Assembly (NCBI GenBank): GCA_026390015.1
Contig: JAPLGS010000154.1
Span: 1-35,673 of the forward strand
Length of the DNA stretch: 35,673 nt
From: Chloroflexota bacterium
GTDB lineage: Bacteria; Chloroflexota; Anaerolineae; Anaerolineales; Villigracilaceae
Direction of reading: 5' to 3'
Shown: one piece after another, positions 25,066 through 32,448 of the stretch
How the letters are laid out: every line of letters starts with the position of its first letter
How positions within the stretch are numbered: position 1 is the stretch's first letter
Position numbers and translations under genes: made by a program
The notes under the pieces: generated by a model
Told to the model about the DNA's origin: nothing
Database searches by the model: none
Seen by the model: only the letters and a program-made list of their open reading frames with translations

Positions 25066-25935
25066 TTAGAATGCCGTTACGATGATACCAATAATTGCTG
25101 TGATAATTCCAAGACTTTGAAGTTTAGTAACTTTGTCTTTCAGGAAAATAATAGCCAGCGTTATGGTCACGATTGACAAGGCGGAAGCGATGGGTGTAAT
25201 TAATATCGCGTCTCCAATCGTCAATCCATAGTTAACAATCGCTACTGCGCCAGCCTCAATAATGCCCATAAGCACGATCGTATATATTATTTTTGCAGAA
25301 GTTTTCGTTATGCTAATCTCTTTTTTTGCAAGAAAGGAGAGGATTAGCAAGAATAAAACAATCCCAAATTTCACAAGCAGAGTTGTTAATAGCCATCCGA
25401 TTTCTTCGGAAATAATCTCGCTGATGTTCCAAAAGATGCCAAAGAAAAATGCTCCAAAAATCGCTTCCTTGACGCCTGCCGAAAATTGAAAACCTTGCTT
25501 CTTGATATCGCTCCAATTCAAGGATGCCAAAGTAACGCCAGAGATAATCATCAGGACGCCTAATGTTTGTGTCGTGGAAAGCCGCTGTCCCATAAAGATA
25601 AAAGCAAACAACATGGTAAATACTGCCCATAAGTTCATGGTGGCAGCAACAATAGACACGTTGCCAATCTCAAAACCTTTGAAGAAAAATAAATACCCGG
25701 CAGAGTAAACCATTGCCGCAATTGGTAATAAAAGAATTACAAGAAGTGGGAGGCTGATACTTTTTGTAAAAATGAAAGCGAGCAAAAGCACGGAAACCGA
25801 ACCAGCCAACTGCGACCAAAACAAAGACTTGAAAGATCCTATTTGTTTGGCAAACACACCGCCCAGAAAATCGTATATTCCCCATCCAAACATGCCTGCT
25901 ATTCCAGACAAGATGCTTAAGATGGTTGTGCTCAT
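25066..25935 (-). CDS. EamA-family (DMT) transporter
   Basis: A 289-residue membrane protein with ten hydrophobic segments in two EamA repeats. Visible parts: MFGWGIYDFLGGVFAKQIG in the first segment, ATMNLWAVFTMLFAFIFMGQ and SGVTLASLNWSDIKKQGF at the end of repeat 1, and GDAILITPIASALSIVTITL in repeat 2, closing with LQSLGIITAIIGIIVTAF. Its ATG overlaps the gatA stop (ATGA), so it is translated with gatA. Drug/metabolite exporters of this kind are diverse; the substrate is unknown. Confidence 0.85.
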   Translation of the reverse strand: MSTTILSILSGIAGMFGWGIYDFLGGVFAKQIGSFKSLFWSQLAGSVSVLLLAFIFTKSISLPLLVILLLPIAAMVYSAGYLFFFKGFEIGNVSIVAATMNLWAVFTMLFAFIFMGQRLSTTQTLGVLMIISGVTLASLNWSDIKKQGFQFSAGVKEAIFGAFFFGIFWNISEIISEEIGWLLTTLLVKFGIVLFLLILSFLAKKEISITKTSAKIIYTIVLMGIIEAGAVAIVNYGLTIGDAILITPIASALSIVTITLAIIFLKDKVTKLQSLGIITAIIGIIVTAF

Positions 25936-27392
25936 AAGTTTGGCAGTTGCTTATGCCAATCAGTGACCTGTTGATACGCATGACCAACCTGGAATAATGT
26001 CTGCTCATCCAAGTGTTTGCCGATGAGCTGCATACCGACGGGCATATTATTAGAGAATCCGCAGGGCAGGGCTAACGCTGGGACGCCTGCTGGATTTGTG
26101 GCGACAACATAAATATCGGAGAGATACATTTCAAGCGGATCATTTGTTTTCTCGCCGAGTTTGAATGCGGTAGTGGGGCAGGTCGGGGCGAGCAGAATGT
26201 CCACGGAGGCCAGAGCAGTTTCAAAGTCACGACGGAGAAGTGTACGTACTTTTTGCGCTTTGAGATAGTAGGCGTCATAATATCCAGCTGATAATGCGTA
26301 TGCTCCGAGCATGATCCTGCGCTTGACTTCGTCGCCGAAGCCTTCGTGACGTGTCTGCAGATAAATGTCGATTACGTCTTTTGCGTTTTCTGAAACAGAA
26401 AGACCGAAGCGGGTGCCGTCAAAGCGTGCAAGGTTTGAACTGGCTTCGGCGAAAAGCAAAAGATAATAAACAGGCAGCGCGTATTTGGTGTTGGGCAATG
26501 AGACTTCTTGAATTTTCATGCCAAGTTTTTCATACGTGCGGATGGCTTCCTGAATGGAAATTTCCACTCCCGCTTCCATGCCTGACACAAAATATTCTTT
26601 TGGAATACCAATGGTCATGCCTTTGACGGACTTGTTAATGTGTTGAGTGTAATTAGTAATTGGTGATTGGTAAGTGGTGCTATCGAGAGGGTCGTGACCT
26701 GCTATATGTTCAAGCACGGTCGCGCAATCGTAGACATCGCGAGTCATGGGTCCGATGCAATCGAATGAAGAGACGAGTGAGATCAAGCCATAGCGGGAAA
26801 CGCGCCCATACGTTGGCTTGATGCCTGTGACGTTGCAAAAGCCTGCGGGCATGCGGACTGATCCGCCAGTGTCTTCGCCGATAGTAAATGATGCTAGTCC
26901 AGCAGACATGGCGGCGGCGGAACCTCCACTTGAACCGCCTGGGACACGCTCCAGATCCCACGGGTTACGCGTTTTGAAGAGCGCGGAATTTTCACAGGAT
27001 GATCCCATGCCGAATTCATCCATATTTGTTTTGCCGATCAACACTGCGCCTGAGTCCGCGAGTTTGTTGGCGACGGTGGCGTTGTACTGCGGGACGTAAT
27101 CCTCAAGAATTTTCGATGAGCAGGTAGTGCGGACTCCGCGCGTGGAGATGCAATCTTTCATCGCGAAGGGAATACCCGTCAGAGGGGTAACGTTTTCGCC
27201 CTTGGCGATGCGCTCATCAGCTTGCCTGGCTTGTTCAAGCGCAAGGTCATCAGTAATGGTGACGTAGGATTGAATCTGCGGATCGATTTCGTGGGCGCGT
27301 TGAAGAGTCGCCTGAGTCAGTTCGACGCTGGAGATTTTTTTGTTTGTGAGCATTTCAGATGCTTCGCGGATGGTGAGGTTGTGTAGTTGCAT
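25932..27392 (-). CDS. gatA: Asp-tRNA(Asn)/Glu-tRNA(Gln) amidotransferase subunit A
   Basis: A 486-residue amidase-signature enzyme that frees ammonia from glutamine for GatB. The Ser-cisSer-Lys triad is visible: K79 in GIPFAMKD, the cis-Ser in PGGSSGGSAAA (154-158) and the nucleophile in IGEDTGGSVR (S178). Length is normal. A short stretch encoding QSPITNYTQHI near residue 245 is built of AT-rich 'taattagtaattgg' repeats, like the repeat upstream of the gene. Followed by an overlapping transporter gene; gatC lies 80 bases upstream. Confidence 0.95.
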   Translation of the reverse strand: MQLHNLTIREASEMLTNKKISSVELTQATLQRAHEIDPQIQSYVTITDDLALEQARQADERIAKGENVTPLTGIPFAMKDCISTRGVRTTCSSKILEDYVPQYNATVANKLADSGAVLIGKTNMDEFGMGSSCENSALFKTRNPWDLERVPGGSSGGSAAAMSAGLASFTIGEDTGGSVRMPAGFCNVTGIKPTYGRVSRYGLISLVSSFDCIGPMTRDVYDCATVLEHIAGHDPLDSTTYQSPITNYTQHINKSVKGMTIGIPKEYFVSGMEAGVEISIQEAIRTYEKLGMKIQEVSLPNTKYALPVYYLLLFAEASSNLARFDGTRFGLSVSENAKDVIDIYLQTRHEGFGDEVKRRIMLGAYALSAGYYDAYYLKAQKVRTLLRRDFETALASVDILLAPTCPTTAFKLGEKTNDPLEMYLSDIYVVATNPAGVPALALPCGFSNNMPVGMQLIGKHLDEQTLFQVGHAYQQVTDWHKQLPNL

Positions 27393-27471
27393 GGTTAGTT
27401 ATTAGGTGATGAGGGATTAGGAAGAGTGGTGTGCCTACTTGCCTAATCCCTAATTCCTAATTACCTAATTC
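27393..27471. repeat. AT-rich repeat/palindrome between gatC and gatA
   Basis: Spacer of 79 bases made of 'attaggtgat / attaattcctaattacc' units with an inverted pair GGGATTAGG ... CCTAATCCC. This is a common dispersed pattern and gives an RNA stem between two genes whose products form one complex. Confidence 0.65.
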
Positions 27472-27771
27472 CTATTCTTCGCCAAACACGGTTGGCACTT
27501 TGACATATCCGCGCTCGGATTGGGGGGCGTTGTTGAGAAATTCTTCGCGGCTCATGGAGGGTTGGGCTATATCTTCGCGCAGGACATTTTTGTTGTTGGT
27601 GATATCCGATGCGGGCGGGATGTTTTCCGTGTCCACTTCATTGAGCATGGTGAAGTAGTCTATGATGGAGGAAAATTGTCCGCTGAATTTTTGCGCCTCC
27701 TCTTCCGAAATTCCAAGCCGCACGAGATGGGCTACATGTTTGACCATATCGGTATCAATTTTATTCGTCAT
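27472..27771 (-). CDS. gatC: Asp-tRNA(Asn)/Glu-tRNA(Gln) amidotransferase subunit C
   Basis: A 99-residue GatC that wraps around GatA and GatB to hold the complex. Start chosen at the ATG giving MTNKIDTDMVKHVAHLVRLG; the frame also opens nine codons earlier at a TTG that overlaps the dapB stop. Motifs LGISEEEAQKFSGQFSSIIDYF, NEVDTENIPPASDI and LREDIAQPSMSREEFLNNAP match the family. It lies 23 bases after dapB, so it is probably co-transcribed with it. Confidence 0.92.
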   Translation of the reverse strand: MTNKIDTDMVKHVAHLVRLGISEEEAQKFSGQFSSIIDYFTMLNEVDTENIPPASDITNNKNVLREDIAQPSMSREEFLNNAPQSERGYVKVPTVFGEE

Positions 27772-27794
27772 ATTTTTTATGCTCCGATTATTGC

Positions 27795-28601
27795 TCAAGT
27801 TAAATCAAGAACGCTATCCAGTCCGCGGCGCAGACCGGTAAAAGTATTGACCTTGCGAATCGCCAGTAATGCTCCATCTACATAAGGTTGTGCGCTGCTG
27901 CCTGAGTCGTGGCGGATGGTAAGTTTTTGATCGGGCATGCCGAAGATGATTTCGGCTGAGATGGTGTATCCAGGCAGACGGATGGAATGAACTTGTGAAC
28001 CTGTCAGACGTGCGCCGCGTGTTTCGACGACACCTTGAGTTTGCTCCAGAGGAACAGTCAATTCCGAAGGACGAACCTTGGATAGCCGATACGCCAGTTC
28101 GCGTACCGTTCCACTTGGCGTGTCTTTTTTGCCATCGTGGGCATAGTCAATGATCTCCCACTGTGGAATAAATCTGGCGGCAATCTCAGAAAACTTTTGC
28201 AATAAAACAACTGTCAGCGCGAAGTTGCCTACAGCCAGCACTCCGCGTTGACTTTTTTCAGCAGAGGCTGATATTTCTTCATAGTCCGCATCTGTCAATC
28301 CGGATGTGCCGATAACCACATGCATTTTTTGCTGTAAGGCGGTCAGTACATTGGATTTCGCTACATCTGGTTTTGTGAACTCGAAGAACACATCACTTGG
28401 ATGCGCTGCGAGCGCCTCCTGCACAGTTGCATATACTGGGCAAGTTAGGCGTGGCTCTGCGAGCACACCGCCTAAATCATGTGCAGCTTGTGTACGCGAT
28501 ACCGCAGACACAAGCGTTATATCATCGATGTGGGCAATTGCGCGGGCTACGGCCGAACCAGCCCAGCCGGTAGCACCAGCGAGACAAATACGAATTGTCA
28601 T
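27795..28601 (-). CDS. dapB: Dihydrodipicolinate reductase-like protein (variant active-site motif)
   Basis: A 268-residue DapB-like oxidoreductase (lysine/diaminopimelate path). The N-terminal Rossmann segment ICLAGATGWAGSAVARAI is an NAD(P)-binding motif; VVIGTSGLTDADYEEI and GVLAVGNFALTVVLLQKFSE are typical DapB. The catalytic E(x)HHxxKxDAPSGT motif reads DYAHDGKKDTPSGT: the Lys and PSGT stay, one of the two His is Ala. The product may still be a reductase of this family, with altered catalysis or substrate. Neither dapA nor another lysine gene is nearby; gatC follows. Classical DapB activity is likely but not certain. Confidence 0.8.
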   Translation of the reverse strand: MTIRICLAGATGWAGSAVARAIAHIDDITLVSAVSRTQAAHDLGGVLAEPRLTCPVYATVQEALAAHPSDVFFEFTKPDVAKSNVLTALQQKMHVVIGTSGLTDADYEEISASAEKSQRGVLAVGNFALTVVLLQKFSEIAARFIPQWEIIDYAHDGKKDTPSGTVRELAYRLSKVRPSELTVPLEQTQGVVETRGARLTGSQVHSIRLPGYTISAEIIFGMPDQKLTIRHDSGSSAQPYVDGALLAIRKVNTFTGLRRGLDSVLDLT

Positions 28602-28649
28602 GATTTGTTTACTCCGTTGGTCGAAACCATTAGGTGATAAAAATATTTA

Positions 28650-28710
28650 CAATTAGTAGTGGTTTTGATTCGCACCTCAAATAAAATTCGGGGCTACTCA
28701 ACCACCAGCG
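28650..28710. repeat. Degenerate copy of the 'ggtttcgat...ctactcaacc' repeat
   Basis: Between dapB and aspS lies TGGTTTTGATTCGCACCTC ... TTCGGGGCTACTCAACCACC, a weakened relative of the element at 14116-14234. The rest of the spacer (28602-28718) shows nothing else. Confidence 0.55.
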
Positions 28711-28718
28711 TTTGTTTG

Positions 28719-30482
28719 TTATTCAAACTTAATATGCAGCTCTTTCAACTGCTTCGGTTCCACAGCAGAAGGCGCGTCTGCCATCACGTCCCGGCCCGCT
28801 TGATTCTTGGGGAAGGCGATCACTTCGCGGATATTGGGTTCGTCCGCGAGCAGCATGACGAGTCTGTCAATGCCAGGCGCCATGCCGCCATGTGGGGGAG
28901 CGCCGTATTCAAAGGCTTCGAGCATGTGACCAAACTTGGCTTGAATATCTTCATCGCTCAAGCCTAACATTTGGAACATCTTCATTTGGATATCGCGGCG
29001 ATGAATACGAATGGAACCCGATGCTGTTTCGTATCCATTGCAGACCATGTCGTACGCGTCAGATGAGACTGCGCCAGGGTCGGTGTCGAACTTGGGAAGA
29101 TCTTCCAGCTTCGGCATGGTGAAGGGATGGTGCTCCGATTCCCAAGCCTTGTTTTCTTCATTCCACGCGAAGAATGGAAAATCCACGACCCACGCGAACG
29201 CCATCATGTCTTTATCGGCGAGATCTAATTTATCGCGGAACCACAGGCGAAGCCCGCCCAAAACTTTGTTGACCACTTTACGTGAATCGGTTGCGAATAA
29301 GATGAGATCACCAGCGCCTGCTCCTGTTTTGGATTTAAGGGATTCCACTTCTTCGGCTGTGACGAATTTCGAAGCGCTGCCTTTCACGCCTTCCGCTGTG
29401 ATCGCCAGTGTGGGCATTCCCTTCGCCCCGAAAGATTTCGCTACTTCTGTGAGAGCATCCACTTCCTTGCGGGACATGTCTGCACTTCGAGGGGCGATGA
29501 TGCACTTGATCACACCGCCAGTTTCCAGTGTAGATTGAAAGACGCGGAATTCACTCTTCGCGAAAATATCATTCAGCTCGAATAATTCCATTCCGAAGCG
29601 CAGATCAGGTTTATCCGACCCATATTTCTCCAACACTTCATGATGCGAGAATTTAGGCCACGGGGATGAAAGTAATTTTTTGTGCGGTGTGACAGCGGGG
29701 ATCATTTTGGTGAACAAATCTTCGACCAGCACGAGCACATCATCACGATGAACGAAGGACATTTCGAGGTCGAGTTGTGTGAACTCAGGTTGACGGTCGC
29801 CGCGCAGATCTTCATCGCGGAAACAGCGCGCGATCTGAAAATATTTGTCCATGCCGGCAACCATCAGCAATTGCTTCAACTGTTGAGGAGATTGCGGCAG
29901 GGCGTAGAACTGTCCAGGATAGACGCGCGAGGGGACGAGGTAATCGCGCGCGCCTTCGGGCGTGGCTTTGAACATGATCGGCGTTTCGATTTCAAGGAAG
30001 CCTTGTTCATCGAGATAGTCGCGCATAAATTTGATGACCTTATGCCGCAGCACCAGGTTGCGGGTCATGCGTTCGCGGCGCAGATCAAGGTAACGATATT
30101 TGAGGCGTGTATTTTCGTCGGCAAGATCATTGTCAGCGCTGACCATGAAGGGCAGAGTCTTTGCGGGATTTAAAACTTTTACCTCGCGCGCAATGATCTC
30201 GATCTCGCCAGTTTCCATTTTTGGATTTTTCATGCCATCCGGGCGCAGTTGCACAATACCTTCGATCTGCAAAACCCACTCCATGCGGATGTTGGTCACA
30301 AGGTCAAGCGATTCTTTTGGCAGGTCTGGATTGATGGTGATTTGTACCAGTCCCGAACGGTCACGCAGGTCAAAAAATGCCACTCCGCCGTGGTCGCGGC
30401 GTCTGTGCACCCAGCCAGAAAGGGTGATGATTTGCCCCGCGTGACTGGCACGTAATTCTCCACAAGTATGAGTTCTGTACAT
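28719..30482 (-). CDS. aspS: Aspartyl-tRNA synthetase
   Basis: A 587-residue bacterial-type class II AspRS, with the N-terminal OB fold ([20 protein letters not shown]), the class II core, the bacterial GAD insertion domain and motif 3 ([20 protein letters not shown]). Motif 2 is [36 protein letters not shown] is the flipping-loop region. Residue 31 is His, as in reported non-discriminating AspRS enzymes, in place of the Leu typical of tRNA-Asp-specific ones; with GatCAB nearby it might also make Asp-tRNA-Asn. GGAGG lies 9 bases before the ATG and a promoter element sits further upstream. Confidence 0.95.
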   Translation of the reverse strand: MYRTHTCGELRASHAGQIITLSGWVHRRRDHGGVAFFDLRDRSGLVQITINPDLPKESLDLVTNIRMEWVLQIEGIVQLRPDGMKNPKMETGEIEIIAREVKVLNPAKTLPFMVSADNDLADENTRLKYRYLDLRRERMTRNLVLRHKVIKFMRDYLDEQGFLEIETPIMFKATPEGARDYLVPSRVYPGQFYALPQSPQQLKQLLMVAGMDKYFQIARCFRDEDLRGDRQPEFTQLDLEMSFVHRDDVLVLVEDLFTKMIPAVTPHKKLLSSPWPKFSHHEVLEKYGSDKPDLRFGMELFELNDIFAKSEFRVFQSTLETGGVIKCIIAPRSADMSRKEVDALTEVAKSFGAKGMPTLAITAEGVKGSASKFVTAEEVESLKSKTGAGAGDLILFATDSRKVVNKVLGGLRLWFRDKLDLADKDMMAFAWVVDFPFFAWNEENKAWESEHHPFTMPKLEDLPKFDTDPGAVSSDAYDMVCNGYETASGSIRIHRRDIQMKMFQMLGLSDEDIQAKFGHMLEAFEYGAPPHGGMAPGIDRLVMLLADEPNIREVIAFPKNQAGRDVMADAPSAVEPKQLKELHIKFE

Positions 30483-30499
30483 GATGCGCCTCCAGTTTG

Positions 30500-30508
30500 A
30501 TTATGTCA
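30500..30508 (-). promoter_or_regulatory. Candidate extended -10 promoter of aspS
   Basis: On the - strand, TGACATAAT lies 18-26 bases before the aspS ATG: an extended -10 (TG-n-CATAAT). No convincing -35 at the standard distance. It would transcribe aspS and probably dapB, gatC and gatA. Confidence 0.4.
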
Positions 30509-30539
30509 CATCTGCACTTGCATGCTGGTGCAAGTGTTG

Positions 30540-30620
30540 CGAGGGCGCTAGCCTGAAGTAATCTTCGTGTTGAATTGGAGATTGCTTCGTCGGGCTAAAG
30601 CCCTTCTCGCAACGACATGT
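30540..30620. repeat. REP-like palindrome upstream of aspS
   Basis: TTGCGAGGGCGCTAGCCTGA and GGGCTAAAGCCCTTCTCGCAA form the ends of a palindrome enclosing CGTGTTGAATTGGAGATTGC: the common 'ttgcgagg...cgaagcaatctc' dispersed element. With the hairpin at 30636-30665 it accounts for most of the 320-base gap 30483-30802, in which I see no gene. Confidence 0.7.
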
Positions 30621-30635
30621 GGTGTAGATAAAATA

Positions 30636-30665
30636 AATCGCCCTTCGCGTTTGCGTCGGGCGATT
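30636..30665 (-). terminator. Terminator after the protein kinase gene
   Basis: AATCGCCC and GGGCGATT pair around an inner CGC-GTTT-GCG stem. On the - strand the stem is followed by TTTATTTTATC, a fair U-tract, and it lies about 140 bases past the kinase stop. On the + strand it is followed by GGTTTTGACTT. Confidence 0.6.
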
Positions 30666-30802
30666 GGTTTTGACTTGAGTTATTTGTCAACCAGCAAAGT
30701 TTCGCCCAACGATAGGGGAATCGTCTTTATTATTATCGTTTGCGAAGTTGAGTCTGGGTTGCATGCTGGCGGTATTATAGCACAAGTGTCGAAATCCTCA
30801 CT

Positions 30803-31744
30803 TTAGATAAAACTTTTAGCCTCCTTGGTAAAATCTCGAATTAAATGATCTGTAATTTGGTATCGGTCTTTAGGATTATTCTCAATGCAGTGTAATAAAA
30901 TTTTATCAAAAACCTTGGGCAGATAGGGATTTAGCTCACTTGCCAATTTTGGATTGGGAGTCGCCTTCGTCGAAATATTTTTTCCCTCTGAGTGGTTTGC
31001 AACATTTATATTATTTTGATATGCTGTTGGATGGAACTCTGTTAATAATTCGTACAACAAAATTCCAAGAGAATAAATATCCAGGGTTGGTTCTGCCAGG
31101 ACTGGGTTATTGTAGCTTTGAAGCGCTTCGGGAGCCATGTAGCCTATTGTGCCCCCAAGAATAGGGGTATTTATGGGTCTGATTAAACCAAAATCTATCA
31201 GTATTAAATTTTGATTTATAGAAATGATGTTATTTGGCTTTAGGTCGCAATAGACATAACCCTTATTATGAACGTATCCGAGTACATCGCAGATCTGTTC
31301 CAATATACTCAGCGTCTCTTTTATGGAGAATGTTCTGTTTTTGTGTAGGATTTCCTTCTCCAAAGTGATGTTTTCCAGAAAATCCAAAACTATATAAGGT
31401 CGTTCGGCAGTCAGATTGTAATCGCGCAGGTGAATAATATTTGGATGGTGGCATGACTCTAGGAATTTGACTTCCTGGGTAATGAATTCATGCGCTTTTG
31501 CAATCTCATGGTTGGGGGACCCCGGAATTATTCCATCTTTGTTGTCAATAACTTCTTCCGGGTCGTCGACATACTCTGTCAGCAGGATTTTGATGGCCAC
31601 TTTCGAATTGTTAAATTTATCAATAGCTTTAAATATTTCTGACGTGCCGCCTTTACTTAAACGCGCAATGACTCGATATCGTTGGGAAATAAATTTGTCG
31701 ATCTCGCCATTATAAATATTTTGATCTTTGAGGAAACTAACCAT
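30803..31744 (-). CDS. Soluble Hanks-type serine/threonine protein kinase
   Basis: A 313-residue kinase domain with no membrane segment or sensor domain: the chain ends shortly after the kinase fold. Key residues: glycine loop LSKGGTSEIFKA, ATP lysine K52 in VAIKILL, catalytic loop GYVYCDLKPNN with D167 and N172, metal-binding IDFGLIR (D184), and activation/APE segment GGTIGYMAPEAL. The usual HRD reads YCD, so the Arg is absent (non-RD kinase), which suggests it does not need activation-loop phosphorylation. A longer insert (YVDDPEEVIDNKDGIIPGSP, about 58-77) follows the lysine strand. Substrate unknown; a Tyr phosphatase and a Forkhead-type partner are not adjacent. Confidence 0.9.
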   Translation of the reverse strand: MVSFLKDQNIYNGEIDKFISQRYRVIARLSKGGTSEIFKAIDKFNNSKVAIKILLTEYVDDPEEVIDNKDGIIPGSPNHEIAKAHEFITQEVKFLESCHHPNIIHLRDYNLTAERPYIVLDFLENITLEKEILHKNRTFSIKETLSILEQICDVLGYVHNKGYVYCDLKPNNIISINQNLILIDFGLIRPINTPILGGTIGYMAPEALQSYNNPVLAEPTLDIYSLGILLYELLTEFHPTAYQNNINVANHSEGKNISTKATPNPKLASELNPYLPKVFDKILLHCIENNPKDRYQITDHLIRDFTKEAKSFI

Positions 31745-31815
31745 TTTATTTTTCAGCCAATTTGAAGTATAAATACCATATGAGAAATTGCCTAATTTTC
31801 CCTATTGTAACCGAA

Positions 31816-32445
31816 TCATCCCTGATTTGTCTTGCTTTGCTCACGCCATGCCGTGGATCGAATCCCATAGATCGCCCGATCGTAAATAAATTCACCGACT
31901 ACTTCCTTATTGGGTTGTGTCACATGCAGGCGATATCCCAAACGTTCCGGGATGGCGCGGCTGCGTTGATTATTCACCGCACACCCAATTACAAATCTTT
32001 GGATATCCATTTCATTAATTGCGTAATCCATTAATGCGCTGACACAGCGTGTGACGATTCCCTTGCCCTCATGTTCTTCCGTGATCCAATAGCCAAATTC
32101 GAGCGCAGTAGAACTATCTTCCAATCGTGACATCATAATGATCCCAGCCAGTTCATCATGAAACCAAATCTCCAAGTCAAGCGGACGGTGGGCAGGCGGG
32201 AAATATGACTCCAACTCAGCATAGTATTTATCAAGCTCGCTGGATCCAAACGGATTACCGTAATAACTAAAAAGGCAGTTGATCGTAAATAACCGAGTAT
32301 CTTTAGTTGTCTCAGGCAGGGAACTTGGATCAACCCACGGGCGGAGGCGCGAACGATTCCGCTCCATAAGATTGAAAAGCGCTTCGGCATCATCGGGATG
32401 TATATTGCGTAAATGAATCTCCTTGTCAATTTTCAGACTGAACAT
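31816..32445 (-). CDS. GNAT-family N-acetyltransferase (RimJ/RimL-like)
   Basis: A 209-residue GNAT protein. Opening IHLRNIHPDDAEALFNLMER and RLRPWVDP, then DLEIWFHDELAGIIMMSRLE, the acetyl-CoA-binding WITEEHEGKGIVTRCVSALM (the EGKGI corresponds to the Q/R-x-x-G-x-G/A loop) and IQRFVIGCAVNNQRSRAIPE. A stretch of about 25 residues (LFSYYGNPFGSSELDKYYAE) is longer than in RimJ/L. Its ATG is 3 bases after the stop of the phosphoribosyltransferase fusion gene, so it is coupled to it. Substrate unknown. Confidence 0.85.
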   Translation of the reverse strand: MFSLKIDKEIHLRNIHPDDAEALFNLMERNRSRLRPWVDPSSLPETTKDTRLFTINCLFSYYGNPFGSSELDKYYAELESYFPPAHRPLDLEIWFHDELAGIIMMSRLEDSSTALEFGYWITEEHEGKGIVTRCVSALMDYAINEMDIQRFVIGCAVNNQRSRAIPERLGYRLHVTQPNKEVVGEFIYDRAIYGIRSTAWREQSKTNQG

Positions 32446-32448
32446 AAT

